DNA of 64,000 bases, from assembly GCA_043819345.1 (NCBI GenBank), contig JBDREX010000007.1, positions 1-64,000 of the forward strand, in the 5' to 3' direction. Of the stretch, positions 7,624-15,680 are shown piece after piece. The first letter of the stretch is position 1. Every line of letters starts with the position of its first letter. The notes below the pieces were generated by a model that made no database searches, was not told where the DNA came from, and saw only the letters and a list, made by a program, of their open reading frames with translations. Source of the stretch: CAYRDK01 sp043819345 (lineage in GTDB: Bacteria; Omnitrophota; Gorgyraeia; Velamenicoccales; Velamenicoccaceae). The position numbers and the translations under genes are program-made.

Positions 7624-9342
7624 ATGAAAAACAATGCTTTAGTAGCGGATTATTTTATAAAAATTGCCGAGCTTTTAGAGATTAAAGGTGACAATCCTTT
7701 TCGTATTCGCGCTTATATGAAGGCCGCAGAGACAATCGGTAATTTAAGTGAGGATCTTAAAAGTTATGTTCAACAGGGTCGCTTGGAAGATCTTGCCGGG
7801 ATTGGCCATGATCTGGCTGAAAAAATTAAAGAAATCGTTTTAACGGGCAAGTGTGAGTTTTATAATGAATTAAAGCGCAGTATCCCTGAAGGTGTACTTG
7901 AAATATTAGAAATTCCTTCTGTTGGCCCAAAGACAGCGAGGCTTTTTTTTGAGAAGCTGAATATAAAATCACTTGATGAATTAAAGAAAGCCGCTTCTGA
8001 CGGCCGTTTAATGTCATTGCCGGGCGTTAAAGAAAAAACGATTGATAATATTCTTAAAGGCATTGCATTAATCAAAAAGGGTAAGCAGTACCTGGATTTA
8101 TTAACAGCTGATGCGGTTTCAAGTCAGATTTGTTCTGCTTTAAAGAAAGGTAATTTGGCTGATAAGCTGGTAGTAGCTGGAAGCTTTAGGCGGATGAAGG
8201 AGAGTGTGCGCGATATTGATATTTTGGCTGTTTCGGGCAAGCCGGAGGCAATTATAGATGCTTTTGTCCATTTGCCTTGTGTAAAACGTGTTTTGGTTAA
8301 AGGTGATTTGAAATCCACCGTTTTAACGCAAGATGACGCGCAGGTGGATTTACGTGTTTTTCAGTCTAATTCTTTTGGGGCGGCCCTGCTTTATTTTACG
8401 GGCTCTAAGGACCACAATATTCATTTGCGCCAATTGGCCATGAAAAAGGGATTGAAAATTAATGAGTACGGTGTTTTTGATAAAAAAAATCGTTGTCTGG
8501 GTTCTAAGTGTGAGGCAGATCTTTATAAGGCTTTGGGCTTAGATTTTATTGAACCTGAATTACGGGAAGATACCGGCGAGATTGAAGCTGCGGCTCAAGG
8601 AAAATTGCCTCGTTTGATCAAGCTGTCTGATATTCGGGGAGATTTTCATGTTCATACAAATTATTCAGACGGCATTGAAACTGTTGAGGATATGGTTGAC
8701 GAAGCCCGCTGTTATCCATATGATTATGTCTGTTTGAGCGATCATTCTGTTTCATTGAAGATTGCCGGCGGCCTTGACAAGGAAGCCCTGAAAAAGAAAA
8801 AACGTCAGATTGATCGCATAAATGCCAGGTTAAAAAATTTCAAAGTTTTATTTGGAACCGAGGTAGAAATTGATGTTGATGGCCGTATTGATTATGACGA
8901 GGATATTTTATCGGATTTTGATATTGTCATAGCGGCTATTCATACAGGGTTTAAACAGTCAAAAAAACAGCTCACAAAGAGAGTTATAAGGGCGTGCCAA
9001 AATAAACATGTTCATATTATTGCGCATCCGACAGGACGGTTGTGGCCGGCGCGTGGGCCCTATGAGCTGGATTTCAAGGAGATTTTTAAAGTCGCGAAAG
9101 ATACAAATACGGCTTTTGAGATCAATGCGCATCCTTACCGTTTAGATTTAACTGATCAGAACGCCCGGTGGGCGAAAGAAAATGGAGTAAAGCTTTCTAT
9201 TAATACCGATTCTCATAATCGGAGCCATTTAGGTTATATGAGGTTTGGAGTGGGTATCGCGCGGCGCGCGTGGCTGGAGAAGGGTGATGTTTTGAATACT
9301 TTGACTTTAAAGGAACTTTTTAAGGCTATTCAAAAAAAATAA
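7624..9342 (+). CDS. polX: Family X DNA polymerase with PHP exonuclease domain (PolX)
   Basis: A repair polymerase of gap-filling type with a C-terminal PHP 3'-5' exonuclease/AP-endonuclease domain. Residues about 1-310 form the Pol beta-like core: the N-terminal eight-kDa-like region, HhH elements (LAGIGHDLAEKIKEI and IPSVGPKTARLFFE), and the catalytic pattern VAGSFRRMKESVRDIDIL with the later Asp in QVDLRVF. The PHP domain starts at about 340 with GDFHVHTNYSDGIETVEDM, then SDHS, GTEVEID, AAIHTGF, IAHPTGR and STDSHNRS-like metal ligands (INTDSHNRSHLGY). The length of 572 matches bacterial PolX. GAGG just upstream supports the ATG. Confidence 0.94.
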   Translation: MKNNALVADYFIKIAELLEIKGDNPFRIRAYMKAAETIGNLSEDLKSYVQQGRLEDLAGIGHDLAEKIKEIVLTGKCEFYNELKRSIPEGVLEILEIPSVGPKTARLFFEKLNIKSLDELKKAASDGRLMSLPGVKEKTIDNILKGIALIKKGKQYLDLLTADAVSSQICSALKKGNLADKLVVAGSFRRMKESVRDIDILAVSGKPEAIIDAFVHLPCVKRVLVKGDLKSTVLTQDDAQVDLRVFQSNSFGAALLYFTGSKDHNIHLRQLAMKKGLKINEYGVFDKKNRCLGSKCEADLYKALGLDFIEPELREDTGEIEAAAQGKLPRLIKLSDIRGDFHVHTNYSDGIETVEDMVDEARCYPYDYVCLSDHSVSLKIAGGLDKEALKKKKRQIDRINARLKNFKVLFGTEVEIDVDGRIDYDEDILSDFDIVIAAIHTGFKQSKKQLTKRVIRACQNKHVHIIAHPTGRLWPARGPYELDFKEIFKVAKDTNTAFEINAHPYRLDLTDQNARWAKENGVKLSINTDSHNRSHLGYMRFGVGIARRAWLEKGDVLNTLTLKELFKAIQKK

Positions 9343-9384
9343 AGAATTCTTTTTTTTGAGGCCTCAGATAAGGCAGGATATGTT

Positions 9385-10353
9385 ATGAAAATTAATAAAA
9401 GAGCGATTATATTGAATATTTTTCTATTCTTTTTGTCTATCCTTCCCATGGGTTGTGGTCCGAAGCTTTCTAAGGATACGGCTTTTTTTATGGGCACGTT
9501 TGTTGAAGTAACAAGTGAGAATCCGGTGGCGCAGGAGGTTGTTTTTAAAGAGTTTGAGCGTGTTGAAAAGATGTGTAGCCTCTTTGACAAAAGTAGTGAG
9601 TTGGCGCGCCTGAATGCTTCGGGCGGGCTGGTTGTTTCAAGAGAATTGTTTGATCTTCTTAAAAAAGCGCAGTTGTTTTATGTTATGACCGATGGCGCTT
9701 TTGATCCAACCGTTGCTCCTGTTTCTTCGATGTGGAAGAAGGCCATAGCATTAGAAAAAGTTCCCGGCGAACAGGAGGTTCGTGACGGCTTGTCGTATGT
9801 TGGCTTTGATTATGTTTATCTGAATGAGAAGGATTTAAGCGTGAAGTTGTTGAAGATGGGTGTTCAGATTGATTTAGGGGCGATAGCGAAAGGATACGCG
9901 CTGGATTGCTCTATAAAACGCCTCAAGGAATTACAGATTGATAGTGCTATTGTTAATGCTGGAGGAGATTTGTATTGTCTTGGAAAAAACTGTCAGCATT
10001 CCTGGCGGGTTGGTATTCAGGATCCCCGCCATAAGCAGGGTATTATGAGCCGCTTTGAGATTGAAAATAAGGCGGTGGCTACCTCGGGTGATTATGAACA
10101 ATTTTTTACCTTTCAAAATAAACGTTATTCTCATATAATAGACCCGAAAACAGGCTACCCTGCTGTTTCAGGTGTTGTTTCTGCGACTGTTGTGGCCCCG
10201 GATGTTTTAACAGCGGATGTTTTGGCAACAGCTTTTGTAGTGCTGGGATTTGATAAAAGCGTAGATATTGTCAGTCGTTTTCAAGGCATTGAGGCAAAAC
10301 TTATCGCGGAGAATGGGAAGATTTTATCTTTAAGCTCTGGTTTAAAGAGCTAA
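9385..10353 (+). CDS. apbE: FAD:protein FMN transferase ApbE, lipoprotein
   Basis: An exported flavin transferase that covalently attaches FMN to target proteins such as Rnf/Nqr subunits. The N-terminus is a lipoprotein signal with a hydrophobic core and lipobox PMGC at about residues 22-25. Family motifs follow: FFMGTFVEVT, TDGAFDPTVAPV, VQIDLGAIAKGYALD, VNAGGDLYC and the Mg/FAD site SHIIDPKTGYPA with the closing VLTADVLATAFVVLG. The 322 residues are normal. AGGA about seven bases upstream supports the ATG. No Rnf or Nqr genes lie in the window, so its substrates are elsewhere. Confidence 0.94.
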   Translation: MKINKRAIILNIFLFFLSILPMGCGPKLSKDTAFFMGTFVEVTSENPVAQEVVFKEFERVEKMCSLFDKSSELARLNASGGLVVSRELFDLLKKAQLFYVMTDGAFDPTVAPVSSMWKKAIALEKVPGEQEVRDGLSYVGFDYVYLNEKDLSVKLLKMGVQIDLGAIAKGYALDCSIKRLKELQIDSAIVNAGGDLYCLGKNCQHSWRVGIQDPRHKQGIMSRFEIENKAVATSGDYEQFFTFQNKRYSHIIDPKTGYPAVSGVVSATVVAPDVLTADVLATAFVVLGFDKSVDIVSRFQGIEAKLIAENGKILSLSSGLKS

Positions 10354-10410
10354 AGGGTAAGAACGCTATAGTTTGAATCTGTGATGTTTTTTCATGGGGG
10401 AGGGGGCTTT

Positions 10411-10698
10411 ATGCAGGAGCGAAGAAGGCATGCAAGGTTTAGGACCTCAACGATTATGCAGTATAAGGCAGGGCTTTTTACTGTAAAAATGGATACTTTA
10501 ACAAGGAATGTCAGTTTAAATGGGGCATGTTTTTTTTCAGATAAAAAATTAAAATTAGGCCAAATTATTAATATCAAGCTTTTCTATGATACAAAGAAAC
10601 CTGCCGGGCCTTTAAAAGGGAAAATTGTCTGGTCGCAGGAATGCCGTGAGGGCTCAACTAAAGGGTATATTAACGGTGTTGTTTTCCTAAAAAAATGA
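10411..10698 (+). CDS. PilZ-domain protein
   Basis: A small single-domain PilZ protein, a likely cyclic di-GMP receptor. The signature is complete: the N-terminal ERRRHARFR (RxxxR-type switch) followed by TRNVSLNGACFFS, the (D/N)xSxxG motif. The start is placed at the ATG at 10411 because the purine run GGGGGAGGGGG ends about four bases before it and the protein then begins directly with MQERRRHARF. An upstream in-frame GTG at 10381 would add ten residues with no match to the family. It overlaps the next gene by four bases (ATGA). Confidence 0.85.
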   Translation: MQERRRHARFRTSTIMQYKAGLFTVKMDTLTRNVSLNGACFFSDKKLKLGQIINIKLFYDTKKPAGPLKGKIVWSQECREGSTKGYINGVVFLKK

Positions 10699-10925
10699 AA
10701 CAAGAGAAAGAGCAGTATAAAAAGATGAAGAGATGTTGGGAGTTTTTTCACTGCCCTGTGGACAAACATAAAGTTTGCCTTTTGGCAGATACAGATGAAT
10801 GGCGATGTTGGCTAGTTGATATCGCGTGTTGTAAAATGAGCAAGGATACGCCACAGCCTTTAAGTGTGAAAAAAATCATTTGCAAGAATTGTGAATATTA
10901 TAAAATATACAAGGATGCAAAATAG
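10695..10925 (+). CDS. Two-CW domain protein
   Basis: A 76-residue Cys-rich cytoplasmic protein with the two-CW pattern: KRCWEFFHCP, a Cys in HKVCLLA, EWRCWLVDIACC, and a closing CKNCEYYK. Proteins of this type are thought to bind metal or Fe-S and often appear beside signalling or chemotaxis genes. Its ATG overlaps the stop of the PilZ gene by four bases, so the two are almost certainly co-translated. Function unknown; a link with cyclic di-GMP signalling is inference from this coupling. Confidence 0.75.
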   Translation: MKQEKEQYKKMKRCWEFFHCPVDKHKVCLLADTDEWRCWLVDIACCKMSKDTPQPLSVKKIICKNCEYYKIYKDAK

Positions 10926-11814
10926 TTTTTTTTTGCGGCAAAAAAAGACAACTACAAAATTTGGCCTAGCTGGGAAAAGAGAGTTATTGCTGGCCCGCTT
11001 ATTTTGTAGTGGTTTGTTCTTTTGTTCATTTTGCTTTTTTGGCCCACTAGATGCTTTGGCTCAAGTAAAAAAAAGCAAGAATAAGGCTGTTGGCGTGACA
11101 GCCCAGGCAGTTTATGCGGTTGATTATACGAATGGTAAAGTTTTGTGCTCCAAAAATCCCCATCTCAAGTTGCAGCCTGCCAGCCTTGTTAAGTTGTTGA
11201 CAGCGCTGGTTGTTTTGGAACGTCTGGATATGGATGAAAGAGTTACAGTATCTCTTAGGGCTGTTAATGTTGAGCCGACAAAAGCTGGCCTGAAAAAAGG
11301 TGTCTATTATTCTGTGAGGGATTTGTTAGAGGTTTTGGTGGCGACATCTGCCAATGATGCGGGAGTAGTTTTGGCTGAAGCCGTAGCCGGCAGTGAAGAA
11401 GATTTTGCTTGCCTGATGAATAAAAAGGCCAGAGAACTTGGTGCCAGCCATTCAAATTTTACGAATGCGACAGGATTGCCTGATCCAAAACAGGTAACAA
11501 CGGCCTATGATTATTCCATAATTACGCGTGAAGCCTTCAGCCATCCTTTTATTGTTTCCGTTATGGAAAAAAAGTATGTAACGATTAAAGGCAGTGACGG
11601 TGTTGTTATTAAACGGCGTAACCACAATAAACTTCTCTGGCGTTTATCAGATCCGCTTGTTTTAGGTAAAACGGGTTACACACGTGCAGCCGGCCATTGT
11701 TATGCGGGGATTGCTTATTATGGAGATCATCGGGTTTCAATTGTCATCCTCAAGAGCAAAAAATCCTGGGATGATATATATGCTATTTTGGGGGTTGCGC
11801 CAAAAAAGAAATGA
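10915..11814 (+). CDS. D-alanyl-D-alanine carboxypeptidase (peptidase S11, DacA-like)
   Basis: A periplasmic penicillin-binding protein that trims peptidoglycan pentapeptides. An N-terminal signal peptide (hydrophobic LLLARLFCSGLFFCSFCFF) ends in an AxA-like site (DALAQ). The three active-site motifs are present: SLVK (SxxK), SAND (SxN) and LGKTGYT (KTG). With about 300 residues it has only the catalytic domain; the C-terminal PBP5 extension and amphipathic membrane anchor are absent. The ATG at 10915 overlaps the preceding stop by 11 bases; a GTG at 10891 is an alternative start. Neither has a strong ribosome binding site. Confidence 0.88.
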   Translation: MQNSFFLRQKKTTTKFGLAGKRELLLARLFCSGLFFCSFCFFGPLDALAQVKKSKNKAVGVTAQAVYAVDYTNGKVLCSKNPHLKLQPASLVKLLTALVVLERLDMDERVTVSLRAVNVEPTKAGLKKGVYYSVRDLLEVLVATSANDAGVVLAEAVAGSEEDFACLMNKKARELGASHSNFTNATGLPDPKQVTTAYDYSIITREAFSHPFIVSVMEKKYVTIKGSDGVVIKRRNHNKLLWRLSDPLVLGKTGYTRAAGHCYAGIAYYGDHRVSIVILKSKKSWDDIYAILGVAPKKK

Positions 11815-12638
11815 AATGGAATTATGTGATGATAAAAATTATCTTGTTTATAGTTGTTTTTTTCATAATCGTTATAGGGTACGTGCGCCATCTTGAATTT
11901 AGCTCTTTGTACTATCCTGCGAAACAGATCGCCGCGACGCCTCAGAGCATAGGTTTGGACTATCAGGATTTGACGTTTGAAACCGGTGACCATGAAAAGA
12001 TTAACGCGTGGTTCATCCCGGTTGATAAAACAGCACCCGTTGTATATTTTTTGCATGGCAATGCGGGTAATATTGGCGATCGGTTGTCCAAGATTTCTTT
12101 TTTTCATAGTCTGGGTATCAGTGTTTTTGTTATTGATTACAGGGGCTATGGGAAAAGCACCGGGAGGCCAAGTGAGCGAGGTATTTACGCTGACGCTTTA
12201 GCAGGGTATCGCTATCTTATTGATATTTTGAAAGTACCGGACGATCGTATTATTTTATATGGCGAGTCGTTGGGTGGCGCGGTTGCGATTGATTTAGCGG
12301 CACAGGTACCTATCGGCGGGCTTGTCGTGGAAGGCAGTTTTACGTGCGCGGCGGACATGGCCAAAAAGATTTATCCATTTTTACCGGTTTTTCTTGTCGC
12401 CAGTAAATACGATTCGTATGCAAAAGTCGCTCAGATCAAAGCCCCGAAACTTTTTATCCATAGTTCACAAGACGAGATTGTTCCTTTTGTTTTAGGTAGG
12501 AAGCTTTTTGACCGGGCGGTTGCTCCAAAAGAATTTTTCCAGGCTCAGGGCGGGCATAATGACTGTTTTTTTGTTCAGTCTGAGCAGATAAAAATGTCCA
12601 TTGTTAAATTTTTAGAAAAATGTGGTTTGAGTAATTAA
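11811..12638 (+). CDS. Membrane-anchored alpha/beta hydrolase (Bem46/YfhR-like)
   Basis: A 275-residue serine hydrolase with one N-terminal membrane helix (about residues 7-24). The alpha/beta hydrolase core shows the oxyanion motif FLHGNAGN, the RGYGKSTG block, the nucleophile elbow GESLGG, a C-terminal acid in SSQDEIV and the catalytic His in GGHND. This matches the Bem46/ABHD13/YfhR group, whose substrates are mostly unknown. Its ATG overlaps the stop of the carboxypeptidase gene by four bases, completing a tightly packed four-gene run from PilZ onward. Confidence 0.88.
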   Translation: MKWNYVMIKIILFIVVFFIIVIGYVRHLEFSSLYYPAKQIAATPQSIGLDYQDLTFETGDHEKINAWFIPVDKTAPVVYFLHGNAGNIGDRLSKISFFHSLGISVFVIDYRGYGKSTGRPSERGIYADALAGYRYLIDILKVPDDRIILYGESLGGAVAIDLAAQVPIGGLVVEGSFTCAADMAKKIYPFLPVFLVASKYDSYAKVAQIKAPKLFIHSSQDEIVPFVLGRKLFDRAVAPKEFFQAQGGHNDCFFVQSEQIKMSIVKFLEKCGLSN

Positions 12639-12660
12639 CCCACACAAAGAAGAGAGTTTT

Positions 12661-13500
12661 ATGCCAAAGATGACGATTGCGGAATTGGTTCAATTAAAAG
12701 GAAAGCGTAAAGTTACCATGTTGACAGCGTATGATTATCCATTTGCTGCAGCACTTGATAAGGCTGGGATAGATATGATTTTAGTTGGTGATTCTGTGGC
12801 CAATGTTGTTTTGGGCCTGGATTCAACAAAAGAAATGACCATGTCGCAAATGCTTTATCATGCGAAGGCCGTTAGGCGAGCGGTAAAAAACGCTTTGTTA
12901 ATCGGCGATATGCCTTATGTTTCGTATCAGCAGGATTCTTCTGATCGTGTTAAGAACGCGCGGTTATTTGTGGAAGATGCAGGGTGTGACGCGGTAAAAC
13001 TTGAGTGGTTTGATAAAGCCGTTGTAACGGCTGAATCCATTGTTAAAGCTGGTATTCCTGTCATGGGCCATATCGGATTAACACCGCAGACCGCTGATGA
13101 ATTGGGCGGTTTTAAGGTGCAGGGAAAAGATGCGCAGGCGGCCAAAAAATTAATTGAACAGGCTTGCCGCCTTGAAGATATCGGTTGTTTTAGCATTCTT
13201 TTGGAATGTGTGCCGGATAAGGTTACGCAGATTATTACACAGAAATTAAAAATTCCGACAATAGGCATAGGCGCAGGCCCGTACTGTGATGGCCAGGTTT
13301 TAGTAACGCATGACCTATTAGGATTGTTTGACCGCTATTCGCCGAAGTTCGTAAAGCGCTATGCTGATTTGAAACAAAATATGATCACGGCTTTTGAGCA
13401 ATATAAGCGAGATGTTGAAGAAGGCCGTTTTCCAACACAAGAGCATTCCTATAAGATCACTTCGCAAGAGCTTGAAAAACTGCTGGATGAAGGGGTTTAG
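12661..13500 (+). CDS. panB: 3-methyl-2-oxobutanoate hydroxymethyltransferase (PanB)
   Basis: The first enzyme of pantothenate synthesis: it transfers a hydroxymethyl group from methylene-THF to 2-oxoisovalerate, giving ketopantoate. The TIM-barrel motifs are complete: TAYDYPFAA at the N-terminus, MILVGDSVANVVLG (Mg and substrate Asp), LIGDMP, VKLEW, VMGHIGLTPQ, LLECVP with the catalytic Glu, and IGIGAGPYCDGQVLV. The length of 279 is normal. GAGAG lies upstream of the ATG. The other pantothenate genes are not in this window. Confidence 0.95.
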   Translation: MPKMTIAELVQLKGKRKVTMLTAYDYPFAAALDKAGIDMILVGDSVANVVLGLDSTKEMTMSQMLYHAKAVRRAVKNALLIGDMPYVSYQQDSSDRVKNARLFVEDAGCDAVKLEWFDKAVVTAESIVKAGIPVMGHIGLTPQTADELGGFKVQGKDAQAAKKLIEQACRLEDIGCFSILLECVPDKVTQIITQKLKIPTIGIGAGPYCDGQVLVTHDLLGLFDRYSPKFVKRYADLKQNMITAFEQYKRDVEEGRFPTQEHSYKITSQELEKLLDEGV

Positions 13501-13592
13501 TTTGTTAAAAACAAGCTATTTTGAGCAGAGATAGAAGAGCGCTCAGAAAATATTGAAGTTAGTTGATTAGGTGTTATAGGAGAAGATAAAAA

Positions 13593-13943
13593 ATGATTAT
13601 AAGAACAATTAACAAAATCAGAAATAACATTACGCTTTTCTTATGTATTCTAACAGCATGTTTCCCTATTGGGTGTAATCAGCCGGAAACGCGGGCTAAT
13701 TCAAATACATATGATATCCCTCCTAAATATGAAAATACCTGGTCTCTTAAAATAGAATCAATAAGAAATATTTCCGAAGGAAGTATTGAAATCCACGAAA
13801 TAGATGGCGAGAACATTTTGGTCTTACTCGTAGATGGATACGGTGATGGACACATATTTGTAGTTGATTATAACGGATATTCGAAACAAGAGGCAATAAG
13901 AATCATAAAAGAAAAACAGATGTTATCACAAAAAAACATATAG
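13593..13943 (+). CDS. Small predicted lipoprotein of unknown function
   Basis: A 116-residue protein with an N-terminal basic-hydrophobic signal and a lipobox-like FPIGC at about residues 25-29, so it is probably lipid-anchored. The mature part is short and contains two strand-like segments (SIEIHEIDGENILVLLVDGYGDGHIFVVDYNG). The family is not recognised. AGGAG eleven bases upstream supports the ATG. It stands alone between panB and the GlyRS gene with gaps on both sides. Confidence 0.6.
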   Translation: MIIRTINKIRNNITLFLCILTACFPIGCNQPETRANSNTYDIPPKYENTWSLKIESIRNISEGSIEIHEIDGENILVLLVDGYGDGHIFVVDYNGYSKQEAIRIIKEKQMLSQKNI

Positions 13944-14204
13944 CAACGCGCTTCACCTGACCTCTCCCGCGGCTTTCCTCTTGCGCTAAAGCTATGGGGG
14001 ATAAGCGCCACTCTGTAAAGAGATTGGTTTTTGTGTTGAGCTCGGTGTATGCTCTTACAAAATTATTTGCGGGTGGGTGCATCGGGTATCTCTATTAGGC
14101 TTTTTTTCATTGACAGATACCCGTTTTTAGAGTAAAAATAGTAATTCCCGTACAAGAATAACGATCTCATAGGATAATTCGAAACGATACCTTAATATAC
14201 TGTT
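13944..14204. other. Intergenic region before GlyRS
   Basis: About 260 bases with no supportable gene. It holds the consensus promoter at 14110-14138. The sequence just after the lipoprotein gene is locally GC-richer, but no clean terminator hairpin with a T-run is visible. Confidence 0.6.
14110..14138 (+). promoter_or_regulatory. Sigma-70 promoter for the GlyRS gene
   Basis: A perfect -35 box TTGACA at 14110-14115 is followed by a 17-base spacer and TAAAAA at 14133-14138 (AAAAAT if the spacer is 18). It would give a leader of about 60 bases before the GlyRS start codon. Confidence 0.6.
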
Positions 14205-15590
14205 ATGGCTGAATTAGGTTTAATGGACAAGATTCTTTCTCTTTGCAAGCGCAGGGGGTTTATATTCCAAAGCTCTGAAATATATGGTGGCTTAGGGAGT
14301 GTTTGGGATTATGGCCCTTTGGGTGCGCAGCTTAAGAGAAACCTTAAGAATCTCTGGTGGAAATCTGTTGTTCAGGAGAGGCTGGATATGGTCGGCCTGG
14401 ACTGCGCCATCCTTATGCATCCTCAAGTTTGGAAAGCCTCTGGCCATGTGGATGGGTTTTCAGATCCTTTGGTTGATTGTCGGGAATGTAAAAAAAGGTT
14501 TCGCCTGGATTATCTTGTGGATACGCAAGAGGAGCACATTAAAGCCTGCCCATCGTGTAATGCCAAAATAGATTTAAAAGAGACGCCTCCAAGAATGTTT
14601 AATCTTATGATGAAGACATATCTTGGCGCCTTGGAGGACAGTAGCGCTGTTACGTATTTGAGGCCTGAAACAGCCCAAGGAATTTTTACAAACTTTTTGA
14701 ATATCCTGGACACAACCCGCAAGAAACTTCCATTTGGTGTCGCTCAAATTGGAAAATCTTTTCGCAATGAAATCACCCCTGGTAATTTTACTTTTCGCAC
14801 ACGTGAATTTGAACAAATGGAAATTGAGTATTTTGTTAGGCCAGAGGATGATCAAAAGTGGTATGAGTCCTGGATTGAGGCAAGATTTAATTGGTACCTG
14901 AAAAACGGAATTAAAAAAGAGCATTTGAGAATCAGGCCGCACGCTCAGGATGAATTGGCGCATTACGCGAAAGCCTGTTCTGATATTGAATATGAATTTC
15001 CTTTTGGGTGGTCTGAGTTGGAGGGGATTGCTAATAGAGGGGATTTTGATTTAAAACAACACGCTCAGTCTTCGGGTAAGGATTTGAGTTATTTTGACTC
15101 TACTGAAAATAAGAGGTATTATCCGCACATCATTGAACCTTCCGGTGGTATTGACAGGGCGCTTTTGGCATTTCTGGTGGATGCTTATTGTGAAGAAAAA
15201 ATTATCAAAGAGAAACCGCTTAATGAAGATGGTTCACCTGGCGGCACAAAAGAAGAAACAAGAGTTGTATTAAAATTTTGTTCGGAATTGGCGCCCATTA
15301 AAGCGGCGGTCTTACCTTTATTAAAGAATAGGCCTCCTTTGGTTGAATTAGCTAAAAATATCGCGCAGGATTTAATGAAAAGTACGGCTGTTGTTTATGA
15401 TGATACAGCTGCTATCGGCAAGCTTTACCGTAGGCAGGATGAGGTAGGTACGTTGTATTGCGTTACGGTTGATGTTCAATCTTTAGAGGATCAAAAGGTA
15501 ACGGTGCGAGACCGTGACACGATGCTTCAGGAGAGAATTGATATCAGCAGGCTGAAAGATTATTTAAAGGAAAAGTTGGAAATTGTATAG
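14205..15590 (+). CDS. glyQS: Glycyl-tRNA synthetase, alpha2 (single-chain) type
   Basis: A class II aminoacyl-tRNA synthetase charging tRNA-Gly. The eukaryote/archaea/Gram-positive-like single-chain form is shown by SSEIYGGLGSVWDYGPLG near the N-terminus, the zinc-type insertion with CRECKK and CPSCNAK, motif 2 (GKSFRNEITPGNFTFRTREFEQMEIEYF), ELEGIANRGDFDL, and motif 3 IEPSGGIDRALLAFLVDAY, then an anticodon-binding domain. The length of 461 is normal. The ATG at 14205 has a weak ribosome binding site; ATG at 14223 (MDKILSLCKRRGF) is an alternative. Confidence 0.95.
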   Translation: MAELGLMDKILSLCKRRGFIFQSSEIYGGLGSVWDYGPLGAQLKRNLKNLWWKSVVQERLDMVGLDCAILMHPQVWKASGHVDGFSDPLVDCRECKKRFRLDYLVDTQEEHIKACPSCNAKIDLKETPPRMFNLMMKTYLGALEDSSAVTYLRPETAQGIFTNFLNILDTTRKKLPFGVAQIGKSFRNEITPGNFTFRTREFEQMEIEYFVRPEDDQKWYESWIEARFNWYLKNGIKKEHLRIRPHAQDELAHYAKACSDIEYEFPFGWSELEGIANRGDFDLKQHAQSSGKDLSYFDSTENKRYYPHIIEPSGGIDRALLAFLVDAYCEEKIIKEKPLNEDGSPGGTKEETRVVLKFCSELAPIKAAVLPLLKNRPPLVELAKNIAQDLMKSTAVVYDDTAAIGKLYRRQDEVGTLYCVTVDVQSLEDQKVTVRDRDTMLQERIDISRLKDYLKEKLEIV

Positions 15591-15680
15591 TTTTGTAATT
15601 TGCCGGTATTCACGGCGAGAGGGTTATTATTTAAAACAATCGTTAAGTTGTTAACAGGTTAGGAAAGGAGCACGGGGAAC

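Noticed and set aside
13553..13580. TTGAAG-16 bp-TATAGG before the small lipoprotein gene
   Set aside because: Poor -10 match that overlaps the ribosome binding site; too weak to report as a promoter.
14196..14201. TATACT directly before the GlyRS start as a second leaderless promoter
   Set aside because: No acceptable -35 box at the right distance, and the perfect TTGACA promoter lies upstream.
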